A stretch of 64,000 nucleotides of DNA from Candidatus Melainabacteria bacterium RIFCSPHIGHO2_02_FULL_34_12 (GTDB lineage Bacteria; Cyanobacteriota; Vampirovibrionia; 2-02-FULL-35-15). How positions within the stretch are numbered: position 1 is the stretch's first letter; the number at the start of each line of letters is the position of its first letter. The DNA lies in NCBI GenBank assembly GCA_001784555.1, contig MFRM01000017.1:40020-104019 (forward strand). The letters are read 5' to 3'. Below are positions 18,530 through 27,919 of this stretch, piece after piece. The translations under genes and the position numbers were made by a program. Under the pieces are notes generated by a model, which saw nothing but the letters and a program-made list of their open reading frames with translations, ran no database searches and was not told the origin of the DNA.

Positions 18530-18687
18530 TTATTTGAGCGAAGCGTAATACCCAGTGGCTTGCCACTGAGATATAAGTGAGCGAAATCAAACCGACTTCC
18601 AAATCCGACGTCCGGTGACAAAGTTAAAAATCGGTGTAATATCCTACTGCTTGCGGCAGGAACGACCAATTTTAGAGAAGTCGGTTT
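18530..18687 (-). repeat. Structured repeat R, copy 3 (inverted)
   Basis: Read on the minus strand this copy begins AAACCGACTTC and carries GGAAGTCGGTTT, CCGATTTTT, TATTACAC, a hairpin CAGTGG-CAAG-CCACTG and the same TATTACGCTTCGCTCAAATAA end as copy 2. The first inner stem is degraded (AAAATTGGT). It lies between converging aroB and the TPR/YkgJ gene, and supplies the last four codons (N-R-L-L) and TAA stop of the latter. Confidence 0.88.
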
Positions 18688-20636
18688 ATTTTTTCTAAAG
18701 TTTCTTCATATGACTGGGCAAACCAAACAGGGATTGGAGCTATAATTCTTTTTCCAATAAGCTTTTCATCTATCTTTTTTGCAAAATCAAAGAATGATGC
18801 CATATTAATAACTTTTCTTACATCAGTTAATTTATTTGCTCCTTTAAATTGTTCAAAAAAGTAATTGCAGCCTTTATATCTGACACCATCCTGACTTCCA
18901 TAGCTATAAGCACGGCAGGTAAAGGGTCTGTTTTCATATATATTACATTTGTTATCACCAAGGAAAGGGCATTCAAATACAAAATCAGTAGGGAATTCTT
19001 TATTTAAATCAAAACTTTCCCCATGCATAAATGGCGGTTCTTTGCCATATCTGTTCTTATACAGATTTACTATATCTCTGGAAACTTTATATATTTTATT
19101 TTTAATTTCATCACTTTGCCCAGAAAGCCAATCGTTCATATAAGAATATTCAATAAATGAAACATAAGGGAAAGTTTTTGTGCAACAATCCTGGCAACCA
19201 GTTTCAACACAAGTCATTGAGTTTAATCCATATTCCATGTCAAAAATGCTAATTAGTTTTTTGGTTTGTTCAAAAGCAATTCTTAGTAATTTGAAATTTT
19301 CATTTGTATTTTCCGAAATCTGGTAATTTAAGTCCAGATTTACAAGCTTACAGTGAAAACCCATATCTTTATCAGGTAAATATTTTTGCCTGTAGAGTAT
19401 AAGCTCTTTCTCTGCGGAATCCTCTAATCCTCTGATTCTATAGATCCAAGCCTTTATCCTATGGACCTCTTCATCGATGCATCCTGAAAGCATTTTCTCT
19501 GCCTTATCAAGCTCATTGTTTTTAATCAGCAACTCAGCTATATAAAGCTGCAAGAAAGGCAATACTGCAAAATAGCCTAATTCCTGAAATCTTTGAATTA
19601 GCAACTCTGCTGTAGTTTCTCGCTTTGAGTAAATTAATTTTTTAATTACTTCTATAATTTCTCTGGAAATCATTTTTTGATTTGGGAATTGTGCTTTATC
19701 TAATGAAGCACCCATAAAGGCTGAATATATAAAATACAGTGCTATAAATTGAGGCTCATACCCAGGAATTATTTTATTAAACGATTCGGAGAATTTTTCT
19801 GCATTCCCCATAATTAAATAAGACAACGAAATAAAAAGCAGTGCATTAGGATGTGTATTTTTTATGGCTAGCACTTCATTTAAGACCTGAACAGCTTTAT
19901 CATATTCTGACAAATGATAATGAATCATTCCCAAATAAAGATTTTTATTTATGTTGTCATCTGAAAGGATTTTATTAATGTGTTTATAAAGATCCAGAAT
20001 AGCTGTTTTATCATCCAAAAGCGTGAAGGCTGAATAAACGACATGGTAATTTTGAATTTCATAAGGAAAAGTATTTAATAGTTTAAATGAAAATCTGATC
20101 AGTCCTTTAAGTTTTGACTGGTAATAAAGCCGTTCCAGAATCCAAAACTTCTCAGGCTTTTTATTTTTCCAAAAAGCGTTATTAGAATTATTTTCTAAAT
20201 TGCTTTGATTAATTAACTCAGCAGTTTTTTGTCTTAGCTCCTCAGCATGATTCAACACTAATACAGACTTATCATCAGACAGCCACTTGACAATATCCAA
20301 AGAAAATAAAACAATATCCCATGCCTTATGTTCAAATGCAATCTCTGCAAACAGTAAATAATTTTTTGGATTAACCGGTTCAGCCTGACACGCAGACATA
20401 ACAAGATCACAGGCATAAGCAGGGTTTTTACTCTTTATTAAATCTGCCAAAAGACATTTTGATTTAACATATCCATGTGTTTTTTTTTCAAGAAAACTTA
20501 ATAAAAACTTTTCACGTTCATCTAAATCTGATATTAAGGCAGCTTCATTTACCAGATTTTCATCATTTTTTTTCTTTTCAATAGAAGCTTCAAGACCAGA
20601 TGATGTAACTCCTAATAATTCTAAGGATTTTTTCAT
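18672..20636 (-). CDS. TPR-repeat protein with C-terminal YkgJ-type CxxCC metal-binding domain
   Basis: The 654-aa protein has a long N-terminal helical region of TPR-like units (for example YKHINKILSDDNINKNLYLG and LSEYDKAVQVLNEVLAIKN). From about residue 450 a YkgJ/PF03692-like domain follows, with CVETGCQDCCTKTFP, then CPFLGDNKCNIYENRPFTC and a last cysteine in YKGCNYFFEQ. That domain binds Zn or an Fe-S cluster; its function is not established. No signal peptide is present, so it is cytoplasmic. The start is at a run of TTTTTCAC octamers. The last four codons lie in repeat R copy 3. The joining of TPRs to YkgJ is unusual. Confidence 0.75.
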   Translation of the reverse strand: MKKSLELLGVTSSGLEASIEKKKNDENLVNEAALISDLDEREKFLLSFLEKKTHGYVKSKCLLADLIKSKNPAYACDLVMSACQAEPVNPKNYLLFAEIAFEHKAWDIVLFSLDIVKWLSDDKSVLVLNHAEELRQKTAELINQSNLENNSNNAFWKNKKPEKFWILERLYYQSKLKGLIRFSFKLLNTFPYEIQNYHVVYSAFTLLDDKTAILDLYKHINKILSDDNINKNLYLGMIHYHLSEYDKAVQVLNEVLAIKNTHPNALLFISLSYLIMGNAEKFSESFNKIIPGYEPQFIALYFIYSAFMGASLDKAQFPNQKMISREIIEVIKKLIYSKRETTAELLIQRFQELGYFAVLPFLQLYIAELLIKNNELDKAEKMLSGCIDEEVHRIKAWIYRIRGLEDSAEKELILYRQKYLPDKDMGFHCKLVNLDLNYQISENTNENFKLLRIAFEQTKKLISIFDMEYGLNSMTCVETGCQDCCTKTFPYVSFIEYSYMNDWLSGQSDEIKNKIYKVSRDIVNLYKNRYGKEPPFMHGESFDLNKEFPTDFVFECPFLGDNKCNIYENRPFTCRAYSYGSQDGVRYKGCNYFFEQFKGANKLTDVRKVINMASFFDFAKKIDEKLIGKRIIAPIPVWFAQSYEETLEKINRLL

Positions 20637-20652
20637 TTTTTCACTTTTTCAC
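20629..20652 (+). repeat. Tandem octamer TTTTTCAC x3 at a start codon
   Basis: TTTTTCAT, TTTTTCAC and TTTTTCAC follow each other with period 8. The first unit contains the ATG (minus strand) of the TPR/YkgJ gene, so the array covers the start codon and the sequence just upstream of it. Confidence 0.6.
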
Positions 20653-20761
20653 TTATAACCTCTTCTTAAAATTATCCCCATCAACCTTTAAGTATCACAG
20701 AAACAATTAAATATTTGAGATTAAAGTATAGAAAGAAAGAACTTGGCAGTTACCCCTAAAA

Positions 20762-20795
20762 AACAAAAAAGCCTGCAGAAGCAAGCTTTTTTGTT
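20762..20795 (-). terminator. Rho-independent terminator of the ferredoxin gene
   Basis: The stem AACAAAAAAGC(C)TGC pairs with GCA(A)GCTTTTTTGTT around an AGAA loop. On the minus strand the stem is followed by a T-rich tract. It lies 19 bp after the ferredoxin stop. The A-run on the other side makes it potentially bidirectional. Confidence 0.8.
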
Positions 20796-20814
20796 AATTT
20801 TATGCTTTCCCTGA

Positions 20815-21051
20815 TTAATAGACTTGTTTACTTGGCTCCCAGGTATCTAGAATAGCTCCTTCTACTGGACAGGCAGCTAAACAAGCACCACAATCTATGC
20901 ATGTTTCATTATCTATATATGTGTAATCTGTACTCTTTTTATTTTTTTTCTTTTGTCCGTCTTTTTCAACCCAGTGTATGCAATCCACCGGACATACTGG
21001 TATACAATCAGCTTTTGCTTCACAGATATCACTAACTATCGTATAAGACAT
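20815..21051 (-). CDS. Ferredoxin, two Fe-S cluster (bacterial 7Fe/8Fe type)
   Basis: This is a small soluble electron carrier of 78 aa. The first cluster motif is CEAKADCIPVCPVDC, with the longer spacing seen in dicluster ferredoxins of the 7Fe type. The second is a classic CIDCGACLAACPVEG. A lysine-rich loop (KKKNKKSTDYTYID) separates them. It is a single-gene unit with its own terminator. Possible clients in the window are the radical-SAM enzyme BioB, HcyBio and NadA, but none is adjacent. The family is certain; the first cluster could be 3Fe-4S or 4Fe-4S. Confidence 0.92.
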   Translation of the reverse strand: MSYTIVSDICEAKADCIPVCPVDCIHWVEKDGQKKKNKKSTDYTYIDNETCIDCGACLAACPVEGAILDTWEPSKQVY

Positions 21052-21507
21052 TTTATTTCTCCTCTTCTCTGAACAACCTTTATAGCGTGGGAATTTACAG
21101 TTTCCCAGTAACTATCATAATCAAAATTAACAAATTTGACTTTGATTATTAACTTTACAAGCATAAACCAAAAAGAACTAATTACTAATTAATTGATAAC
21201 AATTCTTATGTAAGTTATTACTTGGCTGTTTGACGTTCTCAGCTCTTTTATAGAAAGGGCTGGCAACCTATGCATCGTCCTGCAAATGAATTAAACAAGC
21301 CTCAGGGTTTTATACTTTGTTTCATATAAAGAATCACATATAAATATAAAAAAATTATGAAGATTTAATAGGATATAACTATTTTTATATAAACTCAAAA
21401 GCTAAGGACTGCATCCTAGAAATAATTAAAACAACATGAATATACAGTCAATAAGGAATTTTTTGGCATATAACTATAATTGAAAAATATAGAAAGAGGA
21501 GTTAAAA
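21052..21507. other. 456-bp divergent intergenic region between ferredoxin and dnaK
   Basis: No gene is seen. The region holds three small inverted repeats: TGGGAA/TTCCCA near 21089-21109, AATCAAA/TTTGATT near 21119-21150, and CAGCTCTTT/AAAGGGCTGG near 21239-21264. A CTATAAT-like -10 element ends at 21480, about 28 bp before dnaK. No CIRCE sequence (TTAGCACTC-N9-GAGTGCTAA) is present, so HrcA control of dnaK is not supported. A small RNA or long leader is possible, but I recognise no family. Confidence 0.5.
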
Positions 21508-23439
21508 ATGGGAAAGCTAATAGGAATTGACTTAGGAACTACAAATTCAGTTGTAGCTGTTATGGAAGCAGGAAAGTCTACTGTAATTCCTAATGCAGAA
21601 GGCAACAGAACTACTCCTTCTGTAGTTGCTTTCTTAAAGTCAGGAGAAAGAGCCGTAGGTCAAATTGCAAAAAGGCAAAGAGAATTAAATCCTGAAAAAA
21701 CTGTTTCAAGTATTAAAAGATTTATGGGGCATACTTATGATGAAACAGAACAAGAAAGAAAATATGTTTCATATAAAACAAAAAAAGCAAAAGACAATGC
21801 TGTAATTGTAGATATTGAAGAAAAAGAATATACCCCTCAGGAAGTATCAGCAATGATTCTTCGAAAATTGAAAGAAGATGCTGAAAAATACATTGGCGAG
21901 AAGGTAAGTGCAGCAGTAATAACTGTTCCGGCATATTTTAATGACAGTCAAAGACAAGCTACCAAGGATGCAGGAACCATAGCAGGCCTAGATGTTTTAA
22001 GAATTATAAACGAACCAACGGCAGCAGCACTTGCCTATGGGCTTGATAAAAAAGAAGATGAAACAATTCTGGTCTTTGACCTTGGCGGAGGAACCTTTGA
22101 CGTCAGTATTTTAGAAGTAGGAGATGGGGTATTTGAAGTAAAATCCACAAGCGGTGACTCAAGACTTGGCGGAGATGATTTTGATCAAAAAATCGTAAAC
22201 TGGATAGCAGATGAATTCCATAGACTTGAAGGCATTGACCTAAGAAAAGACAGGCAGGCACTGCAAAGACTTACTGAAGCTGCAGAAAAAGCAAAAATTG
22301 AATTATCCAGCCTAACAGAAACTACAATTAGTTTGCCATTTATTACAGCAGATCAAAATGGACCAAAACATCTTGAAATGAAGCTTGCAAGGGCAAAATT
22401 CGAAGATCTCTGTCATGATTTATTTGAACGTGTTAAAGGCCCTCTAAAGAGAGCATTAGATGATGCAAGAATCACCACCAGTGAAATTGATGAAATAGTA
22501 TTAGTAGGTGGTTCTACTAGAATTCCTGCAGTTGTTAAACTTGTAAAAGATTTTACCGGCAAAGAACCTAATCAAGGGGTAAATCCTGATGAAGTAGTTG
22601 CTGTAGGTGCAGCAATTCAAGCAGGTATTTTAGGTGGAGAAGTAAAAGATGTAGTATTACTTGATGTTACTCCTCTTAGTTTCGGAATTGAAACATTAGG
22701 TGGAGTTTTTACCAAACTTATCGACAGAAATACTACTATTCCTACCAGAAAATCAGAAATATTCAGTACAGCTGATGACAATCAAACCAGAGTTGACATT
22801 AAAGTTTTTCAGGGAGAAAGACCAATAGCATCTGATAATAAACTACTTGGAGAATTCCATCTTGAAGGAATATCATCTGCGCCAAGAGGCATACCTAAAA
22901 TCGAAGTTACTTTTGATATAGATGCTAATGGGATTTTAAGCGTTACTGCAAAAGATCAGGCAACAAGTAAAGAGCAAAAAATAACAATTACAGCATCTAC
23001 AAACTTATCAAAAAATGAAATTGACAAGATGGTCAAAGAAGCAGAATCACATTCTTCCGAAGACCAAAAACGTAAAGAAGAAATTGAAGAAAGAAACAAA
23101 GCAGACAGTCTGGTTTACAGGGTTGAAAGACAACTTTCAGAATTGAAAGATACTCCTTCAATCCCTGAAAAGTCAAAAGTTGAACAATCTTTAAACGAAC
23201 TCAGGCAGGCAATAAAAGACAATGCAGACATAAATAAGATCAAACGTCTTACCAATGATCTTCAGGAAGCTGTTTATACTCTTACTACAAAAGTATCCCA
23301 ACAACAAGGTCAAGATCGTCAAGATCAGCAAAAAAGTACTGAAAACACCAGTGACGAAGAACCTGTTGGTGCAAAAAAATCCACTACAAATGGCGGCGAC
23401 GATGATGTAATTGATGCTGAATTTAAACCCTCTAACTAA
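21508..23439 (+). CDS. dnaK: Chaperone protein DnaK (Hsp70)
   Basis: DnaK is the ATP-dependent Hsp70 chaperone. The nucleotide-binding domain starts [17 protein letters not shown], with phosphate-2 loop [16 protein letters not shown] and adenosine motif [12 protein letters not shown]. The linker [19 protein letters not shown] leads to the substrate-binding domain, and the tail is Gln/Asp-rich, ending [11 protein letters not shown]. The length of 643 aa is standard. AGAGGAG lies 7 nt upstream of the ATG. No grpE or dnaJ is adjacent. The lid sequence ([13 protein letters not shown]) reads like cyanobacterial relatives, which is an impression rather than a search result. Confidence 0.98.
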   Translation: MGKLIGIDLGTTNSVVAVMEAGKSTVIPNAEGNRTTPSVVAFLKSGERAVGQIAKRQRELNPEKTVSSIKRFMGHTYDETEQERKYVSYKTKKAKDNAVIVDIEEKEYTPQEVSAMILRKLKEDAEKYIGEKVSAAVITVPAYFNDSQRQATKDAGTIAGLDVLRIINEPTAAALAYGLDKKEDETILVFDLGGGTFDVSILEVGDGVFEVKSTSGDSRLGGDDFDQKIVNWIADEFHRLEGIDLRKDRQALQRLTEAAEKAKIELSSLTETTISLPFITADQNGPKHLEMKLARAKFEDLCHDLFERVKGPLKRALDDARITTSEIDEIVLVGGSTRIPAVVKLVKDFTGKEPNQGVNPDEVVAVGAAIQAGILGGEVKDVVLLDVTPLSFGIETLGGVFTKLIDRNTTIPTRKSEIFSTADDNQTRVDIKVFQGERPIASDNKLLGEFHLEGISSAPRGIPKIEVTFDIDANGILSVTAKDQATSKEQKITITASTNLSKNEIDKMVKEAESHSSEDQKRKEEIEERNKADSLVYRVERQLSELKDTPSIPEKSKVEQSLNELRQAIKDNADINKIKRLTNDLQEAVYTLTTKVSQQQGQDRQDQQKSTENTSDEEPVGAKKSTTNGGDDDVIDAEFKPSN

Positions 23440-23449
23440 GATCCACAAT

Positions 23450-25309
23450 ATGCTTCATATAAACCTACTCTGCCATAGAATTAAATATTTGGCAGCATGC
23501 ATTTACATTACCTCAGTAATAATTACTATTTCTTCTTGTGCAAATGCACAGGTTCAATTACCATTGCCAGGTAACTTTAATAATCTTACTCTTAATGGCA
23601 GAGCATTAGAAAAGACTTTTGACTTTGAAGTAAATGAAGCTTCAAGTCCAATAACACAGAATTTTACACTCGATAAAACTGGTGTTATTTTACATTTAAA
23701 ACCAGCTCCAAAGATCAAAGATGAAAATACCACCTTAAAAATCATAGATGAAAACGGTACAGAAGTACAAACTTATAAATATATAGATAACACCTTATTT
23801 GGACTTGTTGATCCAGCTAAAACATATTCAATTATTCAGCATATAAAGCCTGACTGTACAAATATTACAAACAACCTAAATCTTCCTTCCGAAAATTTGA
23901 TCTGTCCTGATTATGAAGAGTTCAAAATATATGGAAATATAATGATATCTTCCGACACCAGCCTTAGAATCAGGCTTCAGTCCCCTTCAGAGTATTACTC
24001 TGCTTCAGTAAGCTTGCCGGAGAATAGTTCTCAGGCTGAAAATTTTAAATTTGTTGAAATTAAAAAGAATTTTAATACCACTGATACAACAAACAATTTC
24101 CAAAATAACCAGGAGAATATTGCAAACCTGCTTGGAATTGGAAAAGGTGGTATTTGCATAGCTGGAAGTTTAACCACAAAAAATCCAAAAGAAATAACTG
24201 ACTGTTTATTCAACAATCCAAATATAAATTCAATATTTTATTTTAAAGATAATTTTAATAACAAACAAATGCAAAACGAATCAACGAATCTTGTGTTTTC
24301 ATATATTCCAAGAATATTTGAAAAGTCAGGATTTTCATATTTTTTTAAATACGACGAGAGCTTTTTAACATCAAATCCAGGCAAAGAAATAATAGATTCT
24401 GAAAGCTCAGAGAATCTTAGTTTTGAAAGTTATCTTTCCTCTACAACATTAAAGCTTGGAAACTTTAACAATTCTAAGACAAAAATCAATAAGAATAGTT
24501 ACAAATTAAACACTCCTCTTGAGGTAGATAAAAATCTTATTAAAGTTACCTTTAATATTCCGCTGGACAACCTGGAAAGTATTGTAAGCCCTTATTCCGA
24601 TCAAAACAAAAAAAGCGTCCTGTCAAATCTTACAATTTCAGGGAATGACAATATAAACATAAATAAATTCACCATTTCAACAGACAATAATGTTTTAATT
24701 CAGAATCTTATCGAGCCTGAAGAAGCAAGCAGAAATCAATCAATACCTGCTGATGAACCCTTAAATAGTCCACTCAGTGATTTAAAAATCACTACTTATT
24801 TAAAAGCTGATATTTACACAATAAGCACAATAAAAACTTATAGTTCTGTTGAGCAAAATATAGCACCCAGCGTTAATGAAAAGGGCAAGCCCATTGAAAC
24901 AATAAACAACAAATCATTTCTTCAATTATTGATTACTAAAACCTTTTCGCCAACTGATCTTTCAGAACCAAATATAAATCTAGACCTAAATAGTTCGTCT
25001 CTCTTATTAAAAGATAATTCCTTAACTGAACAATTTACATTATCAGGATTTCTTGCCCCACCAGATTTTAGACCGGTAATAGAAGAAAACTATAGGGCTA
25101 ATATAAGTCTATTTAAGACCTTTGACATAGGAAACAATAATTTAATAACAATTAAATATGCAGATTTAAGAACAAAAGACGAATCCAAACTTGTAAATTT
25201 TTTCAATATTCCATTTATCCCAAAAGGAATTTATAAAGTTGAAATATTGTTTAATGGAGACAGAGAATTATTTTTTGAAATTGCTAATGTTAAAAATAAG
25301 CAAAAATAG
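23450..25309 (+). CDS. Predicted lipoprotein, large beta-rich hypothetical
   Basis: I do not recognise this family. The start chosen (ATG 23450, 10 bp after dnaK) gives a signal sequence with core YLAACIYITSVIITISSC; ISSC fits a lipobox, so it is probably a lipoprotein of about 600 mature residues. The rest is rich in Asn, Ser and Lys with alternating hydrophobic strands, like a surface or outer-membrane-associated beta protein. No repeats or enzyme motifs are seen. A start at 23411, overlapping dnaK, is possible. It may be read through from dnaK, though its role looks unrelated. Confidence 0.6.
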   Translation: MLHINLLCHRIKYLAACIYITSVIITISSCANAQVQLPLPGNFNNLTLNGRALEKTFDFEVNEASSPITQNFTLDKTGVILHLKPAPKIKDENTTLKIIDENGTEVQTYKYIDNTLFGLVDPAKTYSIIQHIKPDCTNITNNLNLPSENLICPDYEEFKIYGNIMISSDTSLRIRLQSPSEYYSASVSLPENSSQAENFKFVEIKKNFNTTDTTNNFQNNQENIANLLGIGKGGICIAGSLTTKNPKEITDCLFNNPNINSIFYFKDNFNNKQMQNESTNLVFSYIPRIFEKSGFSYFFKYDESFLTSNPGKEIIDSESSENLSFESYLSSTTLKLGNFNNSKTKINKNSYKLNTPLEVDKNLIKVTFNIPLDNLESIVSPYSDQNKKSVLSNLTISGNDNININKFTISTDNNVLIQNLIEPEEASRNQSIPADEPLNSPLSDLKITTYLKADIYTISTIKTYSSVEQNIAPSVNEKGKPIETINNKSFLQLLITKTFSPTDLSEPNINLDLNSSSLLLKDNSLTEQFTLSGFLAPPDFRPVIEENYRANISLFKTFDIGNNNLITIKYADLRTKDESKLVNFFNIPFIPKGIYKVEILFNGDRELFFEIANVKNKQK

Positions 25310-25377
25310 TCAAGCTTAATCTTACATTTAATGTATATATACGATTTGAGGAATCTTTGATTTATCGCTTAAATATT

Positions 25378-25404
25378 AAACCATTTTAAATATTGCAATG
25401 GTTT
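25378..25404. other. Short hairpin AAACCATT/AATGGTTT
   Basis: Perfect 8-bp arms surround an 11-nt loop, 70 bp after the lipoprotein gene and 70 bp before the next. It is not followed by a T-run, so a terminator role is doubtful; it may be an mRNA structure or chance. Confidence 0.3.
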
Positions 25405-25473
25405 GCAAATCTTATTGTAATCTAATAATTAGCACTATATTCGCTCCATAAAATAATTGAAATTAAGTTTACT

Positions 25474-26745
25474 ATGCTAGAACCAATAGGACAAACACCA
25501 CCAAAAAGACCAAAAGCTTCAGTCCTTCCAAGAGCACTTGTCAAAAGAATTACAATGAAACCCCCTCCTCCACCTAGAGAACTCTCACCTAGTGAGCTCT
25601 TAGCAAAAGAAGAGAAAGAAAAGAAAGCAGAGAGAGAACGGCAGAGAGAACATGATAGATTGCATATGAACCCAGCAGAATTTAAGATAAAAGAAGAATT
25701 AGGTGCTGTGGGATATAAATGGTTACTTACTATGAGAAGCGTTTATCGCGGTTATTATGTAAGAGGCCTTTTTTTACTACATGATTTAGTTAGTGAGGTG
25801 TGGGAAGATTACAAAGTCTTAATGACGAATAAATATGATCTTATTGATCGTACATTTAGTTATTCTGAAAATTGGAGAGAATTAGTTGGTCAAAGAGAAA
25901 AGGAAAGAACGATCGGACCATTTGATCCACATCGCGGATATACTCTACATTATCAACAACTTGCAATGGCTAGCTTTAGAACAGGAATTCTTGAACAACT
26001 AGAAATAAAGGGAAGTCAGTATAGAGAAAATCCTGATCCAAGATTAGGTGTTGGTTTTCCACCTGGTCATATTTGTCAAACAGATTTTGAAAGGCTAGCG
26101 AAGGAATGTCCTGCTAAAAGAGCTCCTTTAAATAGAATCTATGATTTAACACATAGAATTGATACTAATCTTTCTATCCTTGCACAAATGTCTGATCTGT
26201 TTCTCCCTGAGAAAGAACAAAACGATGTTAATCGTTCTATCGAGGCAGGAATGCTGAAGCTGCTTGTTACCGTTTCACCAGCTGGTAAGTGGACCCCTGC
26301 TACTGCAGAAGAAGAGAGAGAATTTTTATCAGCTGTACCTGATAACAGGCTTACTCTAGAAGAATTTGAACTGTTTCATACGCTGTCCACTAAGATTGAA
26401 GTATTCGAAGAAGCTGATGGTGCTCATTATGCTGATTGTAAGATTCCATCAAAGACTAGTAAATTATTGATAAATTTTGCTGCATGTTGTAGAGAAGCTG
26501 CAAAATTGTGGAAGGGAAGATTAGAAGATCAGAATACAGACTTTGGAATATTAAATTTATGTATGTCACAAGGAGAATCAGAGCTTTTTGATTTTGCCTA
26601 TGGACCTCTGTGGATACTTATGAATAAGGAAAATTTAATAGATGTCTTTGGTATTAAAGAAATCCATTTCCAAGTTCAAGACCCTAATTGCAAATTCGAA
26701 TGGGACGAACGGTCTGGTTGTTTCAAACCTAAAAAACCAAGATAA
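25474..26745 (+). CDS. Hypothetical protein with proline-rich N-terminus, 423 aa
   Basis: This is not a family I know. The first 40 residues are basic and proline-rich (PPKRPKAS, MKPPPPPRELSP), followed by a highly charged stretch (about residues 46-64, Lys/Glu/Arg) likely to be a helix. The remainder is a mixed helical domain without transmembrane segments or signal peptide. It includes HRGYTLHYQQLAMASFRTG and an acidic region near residue 300. A Pro-rich, basic, non-exported N-terminus is compatible with a secreted effector or a scaffold, but nothing proves either. It stands alone between dnaK and aroF and ends 16 bp from the converging aroF. Confidence 0.65.
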   Translation: MLEPIGQTPPKRPKASVLPRALVKRITMKPPPPPRELSPSELLAKEEKEKKAERERQREHDRLHMNPAEFKIKEELGAVGYKWLLTMRSVYRGYYVRGLFLLHDLVSEVWEDYKVLMTNKYDLIDRTFSYSENWRELVGQREKERTIGPFDPHRGYTLHYQQLAMASFRTGILEQLEIKGSQYRENPDPRLGVGFPPGHICQTDFERLAKECPAKRAPLNRIYDLTHRIDTNLSILAQMSDLFLPEKEQNDVNRSIEAGMLKLLVTVSPAGKWTPATAEEEREFLSAVPDNRLTLEEFELFHTLSTKIEVFEEADGAHYADCKIPSKTSKLLINFAACCREAAKLWKGRLEDQNTDFGILNLCMSQGESELFDFAYGPLWILMNKENLIDVFGIKEIHFQVQDPNCKFEWDERSGCFKPKKPR

Positions 26746-26761
26746 TTAAAATTACTTAGCT

Positions 26762-27781
26762 TTAAGCTGGAGCTAATACCTTAATCAAGCGATCAATCTC
26801 TTTTACTAGATTTCTAAAGTTCTCAAAGTTTAATGTTTGTGGCCCATCTGATAATGCTTTTTCAGGTTCAGGATGAACCTCGATAATTAATCCATGTGCA
26901 CCTGCCACTACGGCTGCCTTAGCAAGCGGTGCAACCAGATTCCATTTTCCTGTAGCATGACTTGGATCAAATATAACTGGAAGGTGTGAAAGTCTTTTAA
27001 TTACAGGAATTGCTGCTATGTCTGCAGTATTTCTCGTATATTTATTATCAAATGTTCGAATTCCTCTTTCGCACATAATAATTTGTGTATTTCCTTTGTC
27101 CATAATTCTCTCAGCAGCAAGAAGCCATTCATCAATGGTAGCTGCTAAACCTCTTTTAAGTAAAACTGGCTTGTTTGTTTTTCCTATCTCATTTAGCAAG
27201 GTAAAATTCTGCATGTTTCTTGCCCCAACCTGTAAAATGTCAGTGAAGTTACATATCATTTCTAAGTCTCTTGCATCCATAATCTCAGTAACAACTGCAA
27301 GCCCAGTCTCTTTCCTGGCAACATCAAGAAATTCAAGTCCTAATTTACCCAACCCTTCAAAAGCCCTGGGTCCGGTACGTGGCTTAAATGCACCACCTCT
27401 TAAAACTTTTGCACCACATTCTTTAGCAACATTTGCAATAGCCAGGAGATTTTCTTGGTTTTCTACACTACAAGGACCTGCAATAATTACAGGAGGATTA
27501 TCTCCGCCAAATTTAATATTTTTACCAACAGTTACAACAGTATCTAAGTGATGTGCATCTCTACTGGCAAGCTTAAACGGAACTTGGATTCTTTGTACTG
27601 TTCTTACACCTTCAAGAATTTCAAATTGATCAGTTGAATATTTTGATGTTTCTCCAATTGCAGCAATGACAGTCTGAACAACACCCTTATTTAAAATTGT
27701 TTTCATTCCGAGATCATGTATATGTTTAACTACTTTATCTACCTGCTCTTGCGTAGATTCCGGTTCCATAATAATAATCAT
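26762..27781 (-). CDS. aroF: 3-deoxy-7-phosphoheptulonate (DAHP) synthase, AroF type
   Basis: DAHP synthase condenses phosphoenolpyruvate and erythrose 4-phosphate, the first shikimate-pathway step. The N-terminal 70 residues form a ferredoxin-like (ACT-like) regulatory domain (MEPESTQEQVDKVVKHIHDL). The TIM barrel contains VIIAGPCSVENQENL, LRGGAFKPRTGPRAFEGLG, VLLKRGLAATIDEWLLAAE, IMCERGIRTFD, LPVIFDPSHATGKW and EVHPEPEKALSDG. The length of 339 aa matches the type Ib, Thermotoga-like form, in which the N-terminal domain mediates Tyr/Phe inhibition. It stands alone on the minus strand. Confidence 0.96.
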   Translation of the reverse strand: MIIIMEPESTQEQVDKVVKHIHDLGMKTILNKGVVQTVIAAIGETSKYSTDQFEILEGVRTVQRIQVPFKLASRDAHHLDTVVTVGKNIKFGGDNPPVIIAGPCSVENQENLLAIANVAKECGAKVLRGGAFKPRTGPRAFEGLGKLGLEFLDVARKETGLAVVTEIMDARDLEMICNFTDILQVGARNMQNFTLLNEIGKTNKPVLLKRGLAATIDEWLLAAERIMDKGNTQIIMCERGIRTFDNKYTRNTADIAAIPVIKRLSHLPVIFDPSHATGKWNLVAPLAKAAVVAGAHGLIIEVHPEPEKALSDGPQTLNFENFRNLVKEIDRLIKVLAPA

Positions 27782-27919
27782 TCTTATTTCCTCACTTTTA
27801 GCCTATAAAAATAAGCGTAGGTCAATAATAAAACCTGATTTATAAAATCACTAATATCTAAATGTTTTGTTAATAATTACTTCTTGGATATTACTATTTA
27901 AGGCTTAATGGCTTATTTA

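Noticed and set aside
21230-21320. GGCAACC near 21270 suggesting a SAM-I riboswitch
   Set aside because: The rest of the riboswitch core is missing, and the downstream gene (dnaK) does not fit.
25420-25460. TTAGCACT near 25430 as half of a CIRCE operator
   Set aside because: The second half (GAGTGCTAA) is absent.
27018-27551. Plus-strand 177-codon reading frame
   Set aside because: Lies entirely within aroF, which is clearly coding on the other strand.
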